From: Luteimonas vadosa
Lineage (GTDB): Bacteria; Pseudomonadota; Gammaproteobacteria; Xanthomonadales; Xanthomonadaceae
Reading direction: 5' to 3'
NCBI RefSeq assembly: GCF_039543545.1
Contig: NZ_BAABJY010000001.1
Location: 744,001 to 808,000 of the forward strand
DNA length: 64,000 nt
Notes under the pieces: model-generated
What the model saw: only the letters and a program-made list of their open reading frames with translations
What the model was told of the DNA's origin: nothing
The model's database searches: none
Position numbers and translations under genes: made by a program
In this document: in pieces, positions 45,861-55,449 of the stretch
Position numbering within the stretch: the stretch's first letter is position 1
How the letters are laid out: the number at the start of each line of letters is the position of its first letter

Positions 45861-47417
45861 GTGCCTGAAGCCCCCCAGCGTGCCGCAAGCCCGCGCCCGA
45901 AGCCGGTGGTGCTGCTGATCCTCGATGGCTGGGGCCACCGCGAGCAGGGACAGGACAACGCCATCGCGATGGCCGACGTCCCCCATTGGCGGCGGCTGCT
46001 GGCGGACCATCCCCACACCCTGGTCCACACCGAAGGCCGCCACGTCGGCCTGCCGGACGGCCAGATGGGGAATTCCGAGGTTGGCCACATGAACATCGGC
46101 GCCGGCCGGGTCGTGTACCAGGACCTGACCCGGATCGACAGTGCGATCGAGGACGGCAGCTTCTTCGACAATGGCGAGCTCCGCGCCGCCTGCGACGCGG
46201 CGATCGCGAACGACGGCACCCTCCACCTGATGGGCCTGCTTTCGCCCGGCGGCGTGCACAGCCATGAGTCGCACCTGTTCGCGATGCTGGAGCTGGCCGC
46301 AGGCGCGGGCGTGCCGCGGGTGGCCGTGCATGCCTTCCTCGACGGCCGCGACATGCCGCCGCGTTCGGCCGAACCCAGCCTGCGCACGCTGCAGGCAAAG
46401 TGCGAGGCGGTCGGCAATGCCCGCATCCACAGCGTCTCCGGCCGTTACTACGCGATGGACCGCGACCACCGCTGGGAGCGCGTGCGCCAGGCCTGGGATG
46501 CGATCGTCGAGGCGCGTTCTGAGCGCGTCGCGCCCGACGCGCTGGCGGCGTTGTCGGAGGCCTACGCGCGCGACGAGAACGACGAATTCGTACGGCCCAC
46601 GGTGATCGAGGGTGCCACGCCGATGCGCGACGGCGACGCGGTGGTGTTCATGAACTTCCGCGCCGACCGCGCGCGCCAGCTCAGCGCCGCCTTCGTGTCG
46701 CCGGGTTTCGACGGCTTCGACGCGCGCCGCCCGGACCTGTCGCGCTACGTCTGCCTGACGGAATACGACGCCCGCCTGCCCGCGCCGGTCGCATTCGCGC
46801 CCGACAACCTGCGCAACACGCTCGGCGAGGTGCTGGGCGCGCAGGGGCTGACCCAGCTGCGCATCGCCGAGACCGAGAAATACGCCCACGTCACCTTCTT
46901 CCTCAGCGGCGGGCGCGAGGAGGTCTATCCCGGCGAGGAGCGCATCCTGGTGCCGAGCCCGAAGGTGGCCACCTACGATTTGCAGCCGGAGATGAGCTGT
47001 CCCGAGGTCACGGAAAGGCTGGTGGCGGCGATCGAATCCGGCCGGTTCGACGTGGTGATCTGCAACCTCGCCAATCCCGACATGGTCGGCCACACCGGTG
47101 ACCTGAAGGCGGCGATCCTGGCCGTGGAGGCCGTGGACAAGGCCGTCGGCGCGATCGATGCCGCGGTGCGCGCGCAGGGCGGCGTGCTGCTGGTGACCGC
47201 GGACCACGGCAACGTCGAGATGATGCGCGACCCGGACACCGGGGCGCCGCATACCTCGCACACCGTCGGTCCGGTGCCGCTGGTGAGCGTCGGCACCGGT
47301 GATCGCACGCTGCGCGGCGGCGGTGCGCTGCGCGACCTGGCGCCGACCATCCTCGACCTGCTTGGCGTCGAGAAGCCCGGCGAGATGAGCGGCAGCAGCC
47401 TGTTCGCGGAAGCCTGA
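45861..47417 (+). CDS. gpmI: 2,3-bisphosphoglycerate-independent phosphoglycerate mutase
   Basis: A 518-residue manganese-dependent phosphoglycerate mutase of glycolysis. It has LLILDGWG near the N-terminus, the catalytic Ser in GQMGNSEVGH (near 67-76), HAFLDGRDMPPRSA, and the C-terminal metal site TADHGNVEMM. GTG 45861 gives the usual length (E. coli 514). Its stop overlaps the envC ATG (TGATG). Confidence 0.94.
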   Translation: MPEAPQRAASPRPKPVVLLILDGWGHREQGQDNAIAMADVPHWRRLLADHPHTLVHTEGRHVGLPDGQMGNSEVGHMNIGAGRVVYQDLTRIDSAIEDGSFFDNGELRAACDAAIANDGTLHLMGLLSPGGVHSHESHLFAMLELAAGAGVPRVAVHAFLDGRDMPPRSAEPSLRTLQAKCEAVGNARIHSVSGRYYAMDRDHRWERVRQAWDAIVEARSERVAPDALAALSEAYARDENDEFVRPTVIEGATPMRDGDAVVFMNFRADRARQLSAAFVSPGFDGFDARRPDLSRYVCLTEYDARLPAPVAFAPDNLRNTLGEVLGAQGLTQLRIAETEKYAHVTFFLSGGREEVYPGEERILVPSPKVATYDLQPEMSCPEVTERLVAAIESGRFDVVICNLANPDMVGHTGDLKAAILAVEAVDKAVGAIDAAVRAQGGVLLVTADHGNVEMMRDPDTGAPHTSHTVGPVPLVSVGTGDRTLRGGGALRDLAPTILDLLGVEKPGEMSGSSLFAEA

Positions 47418-48637
47418 TGCCGCACGCCCCCGTCCGCTGCCTGCTGGTGGTCGCGATCGCGGTCCTGCTGGCCGGCCCGGCCGGGGCGCAGGGCAGCCGG
47501 GACACCGAACGCAAGCTCGACCGCGTCAAGCGCGAATTGCGCGATGTCGCCGCGGAGCGCCGCAAGCTCGAGGGCCAGCGCGGCGACGCCAGCCGCCAGC
47601 TGCGTGCCGCCGACGAACAGGTCGGCAAGACCGTCCGGGAACTGAAGGCCACCGAGGCCGAACTGGCCCGCAAGCGCGACGCGCTGGCGGCATTGCGCAC
47701 GCGGCGCGACGGCCTGCACGCCACGCTCGCCGGCCAGCGTCTCGAGCTGGCCGCCCTGCTGCGCGCCGCGTACACCGTCGGCGACGATGCGCCGCTCAAA
47801 CTCCTGCTGGCGCAGGACCGCGTCGCGGAAGCGAACCGGACCCTTGCCTACCATGGCTACCTGCAGCGCGCGCGCAGCCGGCGCATCGCCGAGCTCACCG
47901 CGGAACTGGCCGAACTGGAATCGCTGGAGCGCGAGATCGCCACGGAACAGTCGGCGCTGGATGCGGCGCTGGCCCGCCAACGCGAGCAGGTCGCCGAACT
48001 GGAACGCGACCGCAAGGCACGCGCGGCGACCGTGGCCGAACTCGACGGGCGCTACAAGGACCGGCGCGCGCGCGAGCAGGCGCTGGGGCGGGACGCGAAG
48101 GGCCTGGAACGCCTGCTCAGGCAGCTCCGCGCCGCGGCGGCCAAGGCCGAGGCCGAACGCAAGGCCGCCGCCGAAGCGGCGCGCAGGCGTGCCGCGGCGG
48201 GCAGTGGCGCCAAGGCGCCCCCGCCGGTCACGGTGGCGAAGACCGCGCCCATCCAGGTCGGGGGGCTGGGCTGGCCGTTGTCGGGCAGCCTGCTCGCCGG
48301 CTACGGCGGTCGCATGCCCGACGGCCGCAAGAGTTCGGGCGTGCTGATCGGCGCCGCGGCCGGTACACCGGTCAAGGCCGTCGCCGACGGCACCGTGGTG
48401 TTCTCCGAGTGGATGACCGGCTACGGCATGATCCTGATCGTCGACCACGGCAACGGCTACATGAGCCTGTACGCGCACAACGACGCCCTGCTCAAGGGCG
48501 CGGGCGACGCGGTCAAGCGCGGCGACACCCTCGCCAGCGTCGGCAATTCCGGCGGGCAGGGCAGGCCAGGCCTGTATTTCGAGCTGCGCCGCAACGGGCA
48601 GCCGGTGGATCCGAAGACCTGGCTGCAGCAGCGTTGA
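47417..48637 (+). CDS. envC: EnvC-type murein hydrolase activator
   Basis: A 406-residue protein with a signal peptide (about 1-25, GPAGAQG), a long coiled coil (about 28-265) and a C-terminal LytM fold (about 280-405). The zinc ligands are absent (SSGVLIGA instead of H-x3-D, GLYFELRR instead of H-x-H), as in E. coli EnvC, which does not cut peptidoglycan but activates the amidases AmiA/AmiB at the septum. The gpmI-envC-ctpA order is widespread in gammaproteobacteria. Confidence 0.93.
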   Translation: MPHAPVRCLLVVAIAVLLAGPAGAQGSRDTERKLDRVKRELRDVAAERRKLEGQRGDASRQLRAADEQVGKTVRELKATEAELARKRDALAALRTRRDGLHATLAGQRLELAALLRAAYTVGDDAPLKLLLAQDRVAEANRTLAYHGYLQRARSRRIAELTAELAELESLEREIATEQSALDAALARQREQVAELERDRKARAATVAELDGRYKDRRAREQALGRDAKGLERLLRQLRAAAAKAEAERKAAAEAARRRAAAGSGAKAPPPVTVAKTAPIQVGGLGWPLSGSLLAGYGGRMPDGRKSSGVLIGAAAGTPVKAVADGTVVFSEWMTGYGMILIVDHGNGYMSLYAHNDALLKGAGDAVKRGDTLASVGNSGGQGRPGLYFELRRNGQPVDPKTWLQQR

Positions 48638-48775
48638 CCGTCCCCGCGGGGCGGCTGCGCCCGGCGCGTGGAACGTTTAACGAAATCTCACCGCCGCGAC
48701 ACGCGATAATCCGGCTGTCCTGGCCGCGCACGGCGGCCCGGCTCGCTGTTCCCGGGATCGCCACTGGAGTCCTCG

Positions 48776-50143
48776 ATGCGTCGTCGCCTGTTGTCCCTGA
48801 TTGTCGCCAGCCTGCTGGTGTTGCCCGCGGTGCACGCCCAGGAGGCGCCGCCGGCGCAACCGCCAGCGATGGAGGACGGGGAGCCCGGTCCAGGCGGGAA
48901 GGCGGTCGAGGTCGCGCCGAGCGACGATCCCGATGCCAGCGAAAGCGCCACCACCAAAGTGCCGCTGGAGGAGATCCGGCGTTACGTCGGCGTCTACAAC
49001 GCGATCCGGGAGGCCTACGTGGATCCGGTCGACGACAAGGCGCTGATGCATTCGGCGATCCGCGGCCTGCTCCTGGACCTGGATCCGCACAGCGCCTACC
49101 TGGAACGGCCCGATGCCGAGGCCTTCGACGAAGGCACCACCGGTGCCTACGACGGCATCGGCGTCGAGGTGATGCAATTGCCGGACGGGAAGTTGCGGGT
49201 GATCGCGCCGATCGACGACACCCCGGCCGACAAGGCCGGCATCAAGGCCGGCGACACGATCGTGGCGGTTGACGGCAAACCGCTGGTGCCGTCCGACAAC
49301 GACGGCCCGGGCCCGCTGCGCGGGAAACCCGGCACGGCGGTGCGCCTGACCATCCTCCGCGACGGCGCGGACAAGCCCCTGGACATCGAGGTGCAGCGGC
49401 AGACGATCCGCGTCGCCAGCGTGCGCGGGCGGATGCTGGAGCCCGGCTACGGCTATGTGCGCATCGCCGCCTTCCAGGTCGACAGCGCCGCCGACTTCCA
49501 GCGGGTGCTTGCCCGCTTGCAGCGCGAGGCGGGCGGCAAGCTGCAGGGCCTGGTGCTGGACCTGCGCAGCAACCCGGGCGGCCTGCTGACCTCCGCGGTG
49601 CAGATCGCCGACGACCTGCTGGAACGCGGCAAGATCGTCAGCACCCGCGGGCGCGCGCCGATCAGCGAGGCGGAGTTTTCGGCGACGCCTGGCGACCGGC
49701 TCGCCGGCGCGCCGGTGGTGGTCCTGGTCGATGCCGGATCGGCCAGCGCCTCGGAGGTGCTCGCGGGCGCGCTGCACGACAACAAGCGTGCGCGCGTGGT
49801 GGGGAGCCGGACCTTCGGCAAGGGCTCGGTGCAGACGGTGTTGCCGCTGGACAATGGCGATTCGGTCAAGCTCACCACGGCGCGGTATTACACCCCGAGC
49901 GGCAAGTCGATCCAGGCGCGCGGCATCGAGCCCGATGTCGTGCTGAAACCCGAAAACGCCAATGCCAGCGCCGCCAGCGAATTCGCCGAAGTGCTGTTGC
50001 CCGGCCACCTGCGCGGCGACGAGGAGGACGATCGCGCCGGCGCGCGTGCCGGCGACGTGCTCGATGGCGAGGCGCCGATCGCGGCGGCCCTGGCGGAGTT
50101 GAAGAAGCAGGTTGCCGGCGCGGCGGTGACGCAGCGCCGTTAG
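48776..50143 (+). CDS. ctpA: S41 carboxyl-terminal processing protease
   Basis: A 455-residue periplasmic protease with a signal peptide (about 1-21), a PDZ domain (about 120-205) and the S41 core. The catalytic Ser is in DAGSASASEVLAGAL (near 325) and the Lys in FGKGSVQTV (near 350); GLVLDLRSNPGGLL is also typical. Related CtpA proteins degrade peptidoglycan hydrolases, which fits its place after envC. An acidic tail follows the core. Confidence 0.94.
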   Translation: MRRRLLSLIVASLLVLPAVHAQEAPPAQPPAMEDGEPGPGGKAVEVAPSDDPDASESATTKVPLEEIRRYVGVYNAIREAYVDPVDDKALMHSAIRGLLLDLDPHSAYLERPDAEAFDEGTTGAYDGIGVEVMQLPDGKLRVIAPIDDTPADKAGIKAGDTIVAVDGKPLVPSDNDGPGPLRGKPGTAVRLTILRDGADKPLDIEVQRQTIRVASVRGRMLEPGYGYVRIAAFQVDSAADFQRVLARLQREAGGKLQGLVLDLRSNPGGLLTSAVQIADDLLERGKIVSTRGRAPISEAEFSATPGDRLAGAPVVVLVDAGSASASEVLAGALHDNKRARVVGSRTFGKGSVQTVLPLDNGDSVKLTTARYYTPSGKSIQARGIEPDVVLKPENANASAASEFAEVLLPGHLRGDEEDDRAGARAGDVLDGEAPIAAALAELKKQVAGAAVTQRR

Positions 50144-50227
50144 GCGAGGGCGGAGCGCTTGCGGACATCCTCGCCGCAGCAGGAGTGACGTTGGTGGTGC
50201 GGGTGCGCTGAGCGATCGTTTCCCACG

Positions 50228-50782
50228 TTGCGTCGTTTCGCGGTCGCCGTGCTGGTCGCGGCCCCCGCATTGGCCTGGGCGACTTTCAAGCCCGTCAGGA
50301 TCCTGGCGCCGACGCTCAACGGCGTCACCTGCGTTGCCCGTGTCTGCGTCGAGGATCCGTCCCGGCTCGACAGCGCCCGGAGGCTGCAACTGCAAGCAAT
50401 GGCAGCGGTGGGTCGCAAGCTCGGTGCCCTGCGGCAAGCGCCCCTCACGGTGTTCTGCTCGACGCGGCGCTGTTACCGATCATTCGGTGGCGGCAAGGAA
50501 CGGGGGGCGACGTTGTTCGACTGGGGGGTGATCCTCCCGCCCGAATCATGGGTCGCCCATATCGTGGAGCACGAGTACATCCACATGTTGCAGGCACAGC
50601 ACCTTGGCCTGCACGCACGGGAACGGTCGCCTGCCTGGTTCAAGGAAGGCATGCCCTTTTTCATCAGCGATCCGCCGGCGCACGACGTGCCGGGCTATGC
50701 CCGTCCATACGTGGCCAGGTACCGGGCATGGGAACGGCGGGTGGGCCGCGAAAACGTCTGGCGGGCGTCCGGCGAACTCTAG
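50228..50782 (+). CDS. Predicted secreted HExxH metallopeptidase-like protein
   Basis: A 184-residue protein starting at TTG, chosen because a signal peptide (about 1-18, VLVAAPALAWA) begins there; no strong ribosome site is visible. Residues 115-119 read HEYIH (HExxH), and E140 in WFKEGMPFF, 21 residues later, could be the third zinc ligand, as in peptidase-MA-type gluzincins. Four cysteines (35, 40, 77, 82) could form disulfides. At 184 residues it is small for a full peptidase. Substrate unknown. It lies 84 bases after ctpA. Confidence 0.65.
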   Translation: MRRFAVAVLVAAPALAWATFKPVRILAPTLNGVTCVARVCVEDPSRLDSARRLQLQAMAAVGRKLGALRQAPLTVFCSTRRCYRSFGGGKERGATLFDWGVILPPESWVAHIVEHEYIHMLQAQHLGLHARERSPAWFKEGMPFFISDPPAHDVPGYARPYVARYRAWERRVGRENVWRASGEL

Positions 50783-50857
50783 CGATCGCGACCGCGTATC
50801 GATCCAGGTCGGCGGCTCATGCGCGATGGCGCCGCGCCGGCGGTGCGTTGACTCTCG

Positions 50858-51178
50858 CTATCGCGGTTTGGCCGGCAGCGGGAACGGGGTGACTACCTGC
50901 TCGCCGGTGGCGGCGTCGCGGATCGCGGCGGGGCCCCGGCGTTCGACCTGTTCGACGCGCAGCACGCTCTGCATCGGCAGGTGCAGCACGCGGGTATCGG
51001 CGAATTCCGAGCGCAGCTGTTCCTCGGTCGGATCGACCACCACGCCTTCGCGCACGTCGAACACCAGCTCGGCGACGTCGACGAAGCCCCACAGGTCCCC
51101 GCTGGCCACGCGACGCGCGTACAGCTCGTAGACCTTGCCGTGGTTGAGGAAGCTGACCTTGTAGAGCATCTTGGACAT
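50858..51178 (-). CDS. DUF1820 family protein
   Basis: A 106-residue protein with the family opening MLYKVSFLNHGKVYELYARRV and the segment GFVDVAELVFD. DUF1820 proteins are short cytosolic gammaproteobacterial proteins without known function. ATG 51178 is at the family N-terminus. Confidence 0.88.
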   Translation of the reverse strand: MSKMLYKVSFLNHGKVYELYARRVASGDLWGFVDVAELVFDVREGVVVDPTEEQLRSEFADTRVLHLPMQSVLRVEQVERRGPAAIRDAATGEQVVTPFPLPAKPR

Positions 51179-51291
51179 GGGCCGATTATACGGAGCAGGC
51201 CGCGGGCGGCCGGCGCGGTCGTCCCCTTTGGCTGGTGACATCGACGATTCCGCCCGGCCGCGGGAGCTTGGGGTCGCCGCGGGCCGCGCGG

Positions 51292-51984
51292 TCAGTAGCC
51301 CTGGCGCTTGCGCAGCCGGCGGGCGATGGCGCGCCGCGACAGCACCGCGAACGCCAGGCCGAACGCGAAGCCGGCGATATGCGCCCACCACGCCACCGCG
51401 CCGAAGGCCGGGCCGATGTAGGCGAACCCGACCTGCAAGGCCGCCCACAGGCCGATCAGCAGCGAGGCCGGTGCGCGCACGAACTCCAGGAACAGGCCCA
51501 GCGGCACCACCACGCCCAGCCGCGCGCGCGGGAACAGCGCCAGGTAGGCACCGATCACCGCGGACACCGCGCCGCTGGCGCCGATCACCAGCTGGTCCGG
51601 GGCGCCGATCGCCAGCACCGCGGTGAAATTGGCGAAGGCGCCTCCGACCAGGAACAGCAGCAGGAAACGCCAGGGTCCCATCGCCCGTTCCGCCGGCAGG
51701 CCGAAGATCAGCAGGAACACCAGGTTGCCGAGCAGGTGCGCCCAGTCGGCATGCAGGAACAGGGCCGTGACCAGGCGCAGCCAGTGGTCGCCATGCGACC
51801 AGGCGCGCAACAGGTCGTCGCGCGCCATCTCGCCACTGAGCGCGCCCCAGTCGTCCATCAATTGCCGCTGGGCACCCTCGGCGTGCGTGCTGGCCCACGC
51901 GAAGGCGAGCAGCAGGACGGCGAAAAGCAGCGGCGTGGCCCAGCGCAGGGCAGGCTGCGCGCGGGAGGGAATCGAGACGAACAT
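51292..51984 (-). CDS. Rhomboid-family intramembrane serine protease
   Basis: A 230-residue membrane protein with about six helices. The catalytic dyad is visible: Ser in VIGASGAVSAVIGAY and His in WWAHIAGFAFG; FLHADWAHLLGNLVFL gives the family's HxxxxHxxxN motif. Substrate unknown. The frame stays open far upstream, but ATG 51984 places the first helix correctly. It faces away from the fadL gene. Confidence 0.92.
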   Translation of the reverse strand: MFVSIPSRAQPALRWATPLLFAVLLLAFAWASTHAEGAQRQLMDDWGALSGEMARDDLLRAWSHGDHWLRLVTALFLHADWAHLLGNLVFLLIFGLPAERAMGPWRFLLLFLVGGAFANFTAVLAIGAPDQLVIGASGAVSAVIGAYLALFPRARLGVVVPLGLFLEFVRAPASLLIGLWAALQVGFAYIGPAFGAVAWWAHIAGFAFGLAFAVLSRRAIARRLRKRQGY

Positions 51985-52243
51985 CACGACCTCGTGCGGG
52001 AGTCGACACCATACCCATTCGTTGGCGCGGCGTCCGACATTCCAACCGCATGTTGCCGCTTTGGCATCGGTCCGAGGGGCCCCGGGCCACGTCCCTGCGA
52101 ACGACCACACGCCACGGTATAGTTCGGCCGCACACCGGCGTGGCGGGAGCCAAGGGGCGGTGTGCGACCCGGACGGGTCCACCTGCTGGCTGCCTGGCGA
52201 GGTTGACCGGACCATTCGCTGCCCGACCCCTGCAAGGAGACGC

Positions 52244-53587
52244 ATGGCGATGCAAGCACAGACCCGACTGATCCTACTGTCCGCACTCGCGCTGGGAATC
52301 CCGGCGGCGCTCGTCCAGGGTCCCGTGCATGCCGCGGGCTTCCAGCTCAAGGAAAACAGCGTCAAGGCGATGGGCCGCGCGTTCGCCGGGACCGCGGCCG
52401 CCCGGGGCGATGCCTCGGTGGTCGCCAACAACCCGGCGGCGATGGGGGGGTTCGGGCAGCGCACGGTGCAGGTCGACCTGACCGCGGTGGACGTCTCCGC
52501 GCAGTTCAGCGGCGGCGGCACGACCGCGTTCGGGACCCCGCTGGCCGGCGGGGACGGTGGCAATGCGGGCGACATCGCCGCGATTCCCGCGTTCTCCGCC
52601 ATCTTCCCCATCGGCGACAGCGGCCTGACGATCGGTGCCATGGTCAGCGCGCCGTTCGGACTGAAGACCGAGTACGACCGCAACTGGGTCGGCCGCTACC
52701 ACGCGGTCGAATCCGACCTGAAGGTGGTCGACCTGACCCTGTCCGCCTCCTACGACATCACCGACCGGTTCTCGGTCGGCCTGGGTTTCATCTACGAGCA
52801 TGCCGAAGCCACCTTGTCCAATGCGATCGACTTCGGCGCCTCGCTGGCCGCAGGCGGCGTGCCGGGGTTCGCGCCGCAGTCGGCGGACGGTTTCGCCGAG
52901 GTCACGGGCGACGACAACGGCACCGGCTGGATCGCGGGCGTGCACTGGCGCCCGACGGACCGGCTGGCGATCGGCTATTCGCATCGTTCCGAGATCGACC
53001 ACGACCTCGCGGGCACCGCCGACTTCACCGTGCCGGGCAACGTCGCCACCGTGCTGGCCGCCACCGGCCAGGCCGCCGCGTTCACCGACCAGGGCGCGGT
53101 CGCGCCGCTGACCAATCCCAGCATCGACACGCTCAGCGTCAGCTATGCCTTCAGCGACCGCTTCACCCTGATGGCCGACTGGTCGCGCACCGGCTGGAGC
53201 ACGCTCGAGGACGTCACCATCTACCGCAGCAACGGCGCGGTGCTGAGCAACGAGGAGTTCAACTGGGCCGACACCAGCTTCTTCTCGGTGGGGGCCGAGT
53301 TCAAGGTCAGCGACGCGCTGACGCTGCGCGCCGGGCTGGCCCGCGACGAAACCCCGACCAACGACGCCAACCGCTCCCCGCGCCTGCCCGACCAGGACCG
53401 CGACTGGATTTCCGTGGGCCTGACCTGGACCGCCAGCGACGCGCTGGAGGTCAGCGGTGGCTACACCCACATCCGGTTGGACGACCCCACCATCAACGGC
53501 GTGGTCTCCTCCAGCGGCACCCGGCTCACCGGCAGGTACGACTCCGACGTCAACCTGTTCGGCATCGCGGCGCAGTACCGGTTCTGA
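52244..53587 (+). CDS. fadL: FadL/OmpP1-family outer-membrane transporter
   Basis: A 447-residue outer-membrane protein with a signal peptide (about 1-30, GPVHAAGFQ). The mature N-terminus AAGFQLKENSVKAMGRAFAG and ANNPAAMGGF are typical of FadL-family beta-barrels that take up long-chain fatty acids and other hydrophobic compounds. It ends in AAQYRF with a terminal Phe, the signal for barrel assembly. AAGGAGA precedes the ATG. Uptake of fatty acids would supply acetyl-CoA to the glyoxylate shunt encoded at 12.5-15.5 kb. Confidence 0.92.
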   Translation: MAMQAQTRLILLSALALGIPAALVQGPVHAAGFQLKENSVKAMGRAFAGTAAARGDASVVANNPAAMGGFGQRTVQVDLTAVDVSAQFSGGGTTAFGTPLAGGDGGNAGDIAAIPAFSAIFPIGDSGLTIGAMVSAPFGLKTEYDRNWVGRYHAVESDLKVVDLTLSASYDITDRFSVGLGFIYEHAEATLSNAIDFGASLAAGGVPGFAPQSADGFAEVTGDDNGTGWIAGVHWRPTDRLAIGYSHRSEIDHDLAGTADFTVPGNVATVLAATGQAAAFTDQGAVAPLTNPSIDTLSVSYAFSDRFTLMADWSRTGWSTLEDVTIYRSNGAVLSNEEFNWADTSFFSVGAEFKVSDALTLRAGLARDETPTNDANRSPRLPDQDRDWISVGLTWTASDALEVSGGYTHIRLDDPTINGVVSSSGTRLTGRYDSDVNLFGIAAQYRF

Positions 53588-53596
53588 CGCACCTGG

Positions 53597-54931
53597 CTAG
53601 TAGGCGGAACGCGGAAAGGCGCGACCGCCCTTGTAGACGGTGACCACGCTGCGGATCGCGGCGATGTCCTCGAGGGGATTGGCCGCGAGGACGACCAGGT
53701 CGGCGACCTTGCCCGCCTCGATCGTGCCGTGCGTGTCCTCCAGCCCCGTCGCGCGCGCACCATTGAGCGTCGCCGCGGTGATGGCCTCGGCCGGGGTGAG
53801 GACGCCGCCCTCGACCAGACGCTCGATCTCGACCGTGACCGAGGGGAACGGGTCGTCGTCCTCGGTGAACCAGTCGGTGCCGGTGGAGAAGGCGACCCCT
53901 GCGCGATGCGCGGCCCTGGCGATCCCGGTCATCAGCGAGGGCGCGCAATTCCGGCCCTCGGGTCCGTCGTACGCCGAATAGGTCGCGTCCAGGATCGTGC
54001 CGCGGCGCGCCATCTCGGCGAACAGCGCCGACATCTCGGGGCTGCCGGGGTCGACCACGGTCGGATCGAAGCTCGGTCGCGGGTCGGCGGGCGGTTTCTG
54101 GTGGACATACGGGATGCTGGTCGACGGATCGAGGTCGGCGTCCTGCCATGCCAGCCAGCAGAGATGGGAGACGGCGTCGACGCCGGCACGGACCACTTCG
54201 ATCGGGCGGTCGGGGAACACGGCGCCGTGGGCCCAGACCTGCAGGTCGCGGCGCCGGGCTGCGTCGGAGAGCCGGCGCATCACCGGTGCTTCGATCCCGA
54301 CGTACAACTTGATGCCGGTCGCGCCGGTCATGGCGGCGCGGGCGACCGCCTGTTCGATGTCGGTGTCCGCGCTCGCCGTCTGCTGCCAGGGGGACGTGCC
54401 GCGTGCGTGCCCGATCGATGCGAGACCGATGCGCGCATCGAGCGCCATGAACGCCGGACCGGCGAACAGTGCGGAGTAATGGATCTCCGGTCCTTCGATG
54501 CGCCCGAGCAGGAGGTCGCGCTCGACGGCGGCCAGGAGGCGAGCGTCGCCCGCCATGTCACGGATCGTGGTCACGCCGGCGTACAGGAGCCGCCGCAAGT
54601 CCTTGTCCACCCGCGATCGCCCGCTCTTGAGGTCGACGGTGGTCAGGTGCGTGTGCGTCTCGAAGAAACCGGGGAGCAGGTAGCGCCCGCCCAGGTCCAC
54701 GACCTCGGCACCCTCGGGCAACTGCGCGCCCTCCGGAAGCAACCCGAGGATGCGCCCGCCCTGCATGAGCACGGTCGTCGCCGGTTGCGCAGGACCGCCG
54801 CGGCCGTCGACGACCGTGGCATTGGCGAGCGCCACCACCGGATCGGGCGCTTCTGCGCGCGGCTGTGCGCCGCACGGCGCCGCGAGCAACGCGAGCAGCA
54901 AGAGCGCAAGGCCGTTCGGAATCGCTTTCAT
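53597..54931 (-). CDS. Secreted amidohydrolase
   Basis: A 444-residue metal-dependent hydrolase with a signal peptide (about 1-22, APCGAQP). The amidohydrolase fold is visible: an N-terminal beta part with VVDGRGG, metal-binding HTH in FFETHTHL, the probable carboxylated Lys in GIKLYVG, His in VWAHGAV and VSHLCW, and a late Asp in STGTDW. The end KVADLVVLAANPLEDI is characteristic. Substrate (imidazolone, peptide or other) is unknown. It converges with fadL, nine bases apart. Confidence 0.88.
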   Translation of the reverse strand: MKAIPNGLALLLLALLAAPCGAQPRAEAPDPVVALANATVVDGRGGPAQPATTVLMQGGRILGLLPEGAQLPEGAEVVDLGGRYLLPGFFETHTHLTTVDLKSGRSRVDKDLRRLLYAGVTTIRDMAGDARLLAAVERDLLLGRIEGPEIHYSALFAGPAFMALDARIGLASIGHARGTSPWQQTASADTDIEQAVARAAMTGATGIKLYVGIEAPVMRRLSDAARRRDLQVWAHGAVFPDRPIEVVRAGVDAVSHLCWLAWQDADLDPSTSIPYVHQKPPADPRPSFDPTVVDPGSPEMSALFAEMARRGTILDATYSAYDGPEGRNCAPSLMTGIARAAHRAGVAFSTGTDWFTEDDDPFPSVTVEIERLVEGGVLTPAEAITAATLNGARATGLEDTHGTIEAGKVADLVVLAANPLEDIAAIRSVVTVYKGGRAFPRSAY

Positions 54932-55057
54932 GGATTCGGTTCCTCCTGTCGCTAGACACGTGAGTGCTTGACGAATTCGGCCAGTGTCCATCGCAGCATG
55001 CGCGGCGCTAGACGCGAAACAGGGGATCGAAGGCCCTGGCGTGGAGGCGTGCGCTGA

Positions 55058-55449
55058 CGTTCGCAGGCGCTAGCGGCTGCGAGCGTGGGCAGCGCCGACT
55101 CGTTCCGGCCCGCTGCAGCGCGGCGGGCGTTCGTTCGCGCACGAAGCAGTGCTTCGTGAACGCGCGTACTCGTTCCGGCCCGCCCAAGCAGGGCGGGAGT
55201 TCGCAGGCGCTACGCGGCAGTGCCGCGTGGGCAGCGCCTACTCGTTCCGGCCCGCTGCAGCGCGGCGGGCGTTCGCTCGCGCACGAAGCAGTGCTTCGTG
55301 AATGCGCTCACTCGTTCCGGCCCGCCCAAGCAGGGCGGGCGTTCGCAGGCGCTACGCGGCAGTGCCGCGTGGGCAGCGCCTACTCGTTCCGGCCCGCTGC
55401 AGCGCAGCGGGCGTTCGTTCGCGCACGAAGCAGTGCTTCGTGAACGCGC
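55058..55449. repeat. 142-bp tandem array of palindromes after putA
   Basis: CTCGTTCCGGCCCGCTGCAG recurs at 55099, 55241 and 55383, a period of exactly 142 bp, with an earlier partial copy from about 55058. Each unit holds several hairpins: CACGAAGCA-g-TGCTTCGTG (55282-55300 in unit 2), CCCGCCC-aagca-GGGCGGG (55321-55339), ACGCGGCA-g-TGCCGCGT inside GGCGCT/AGCGCC (55348-55380), and GCCCGCT/AGCGGGC (55392-55412 in unit 3). The stretch 54932-55449 holds no credible gene; open frames inside it come from the stop-free repeat. Confidence 0.9.

Noticed and set aside
47417..48637. Loss of zinc ligands in the EnvC LytM domain as a damaging mutation
   Set aside because: Absence of these ligands is the normal state in EnvC, an amidase activator.
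55058..55449. CRISPR array
   Set aside because: The period is 142 bp, the units are nearly identical throughout with no variable spacers, and no cas gene is present.
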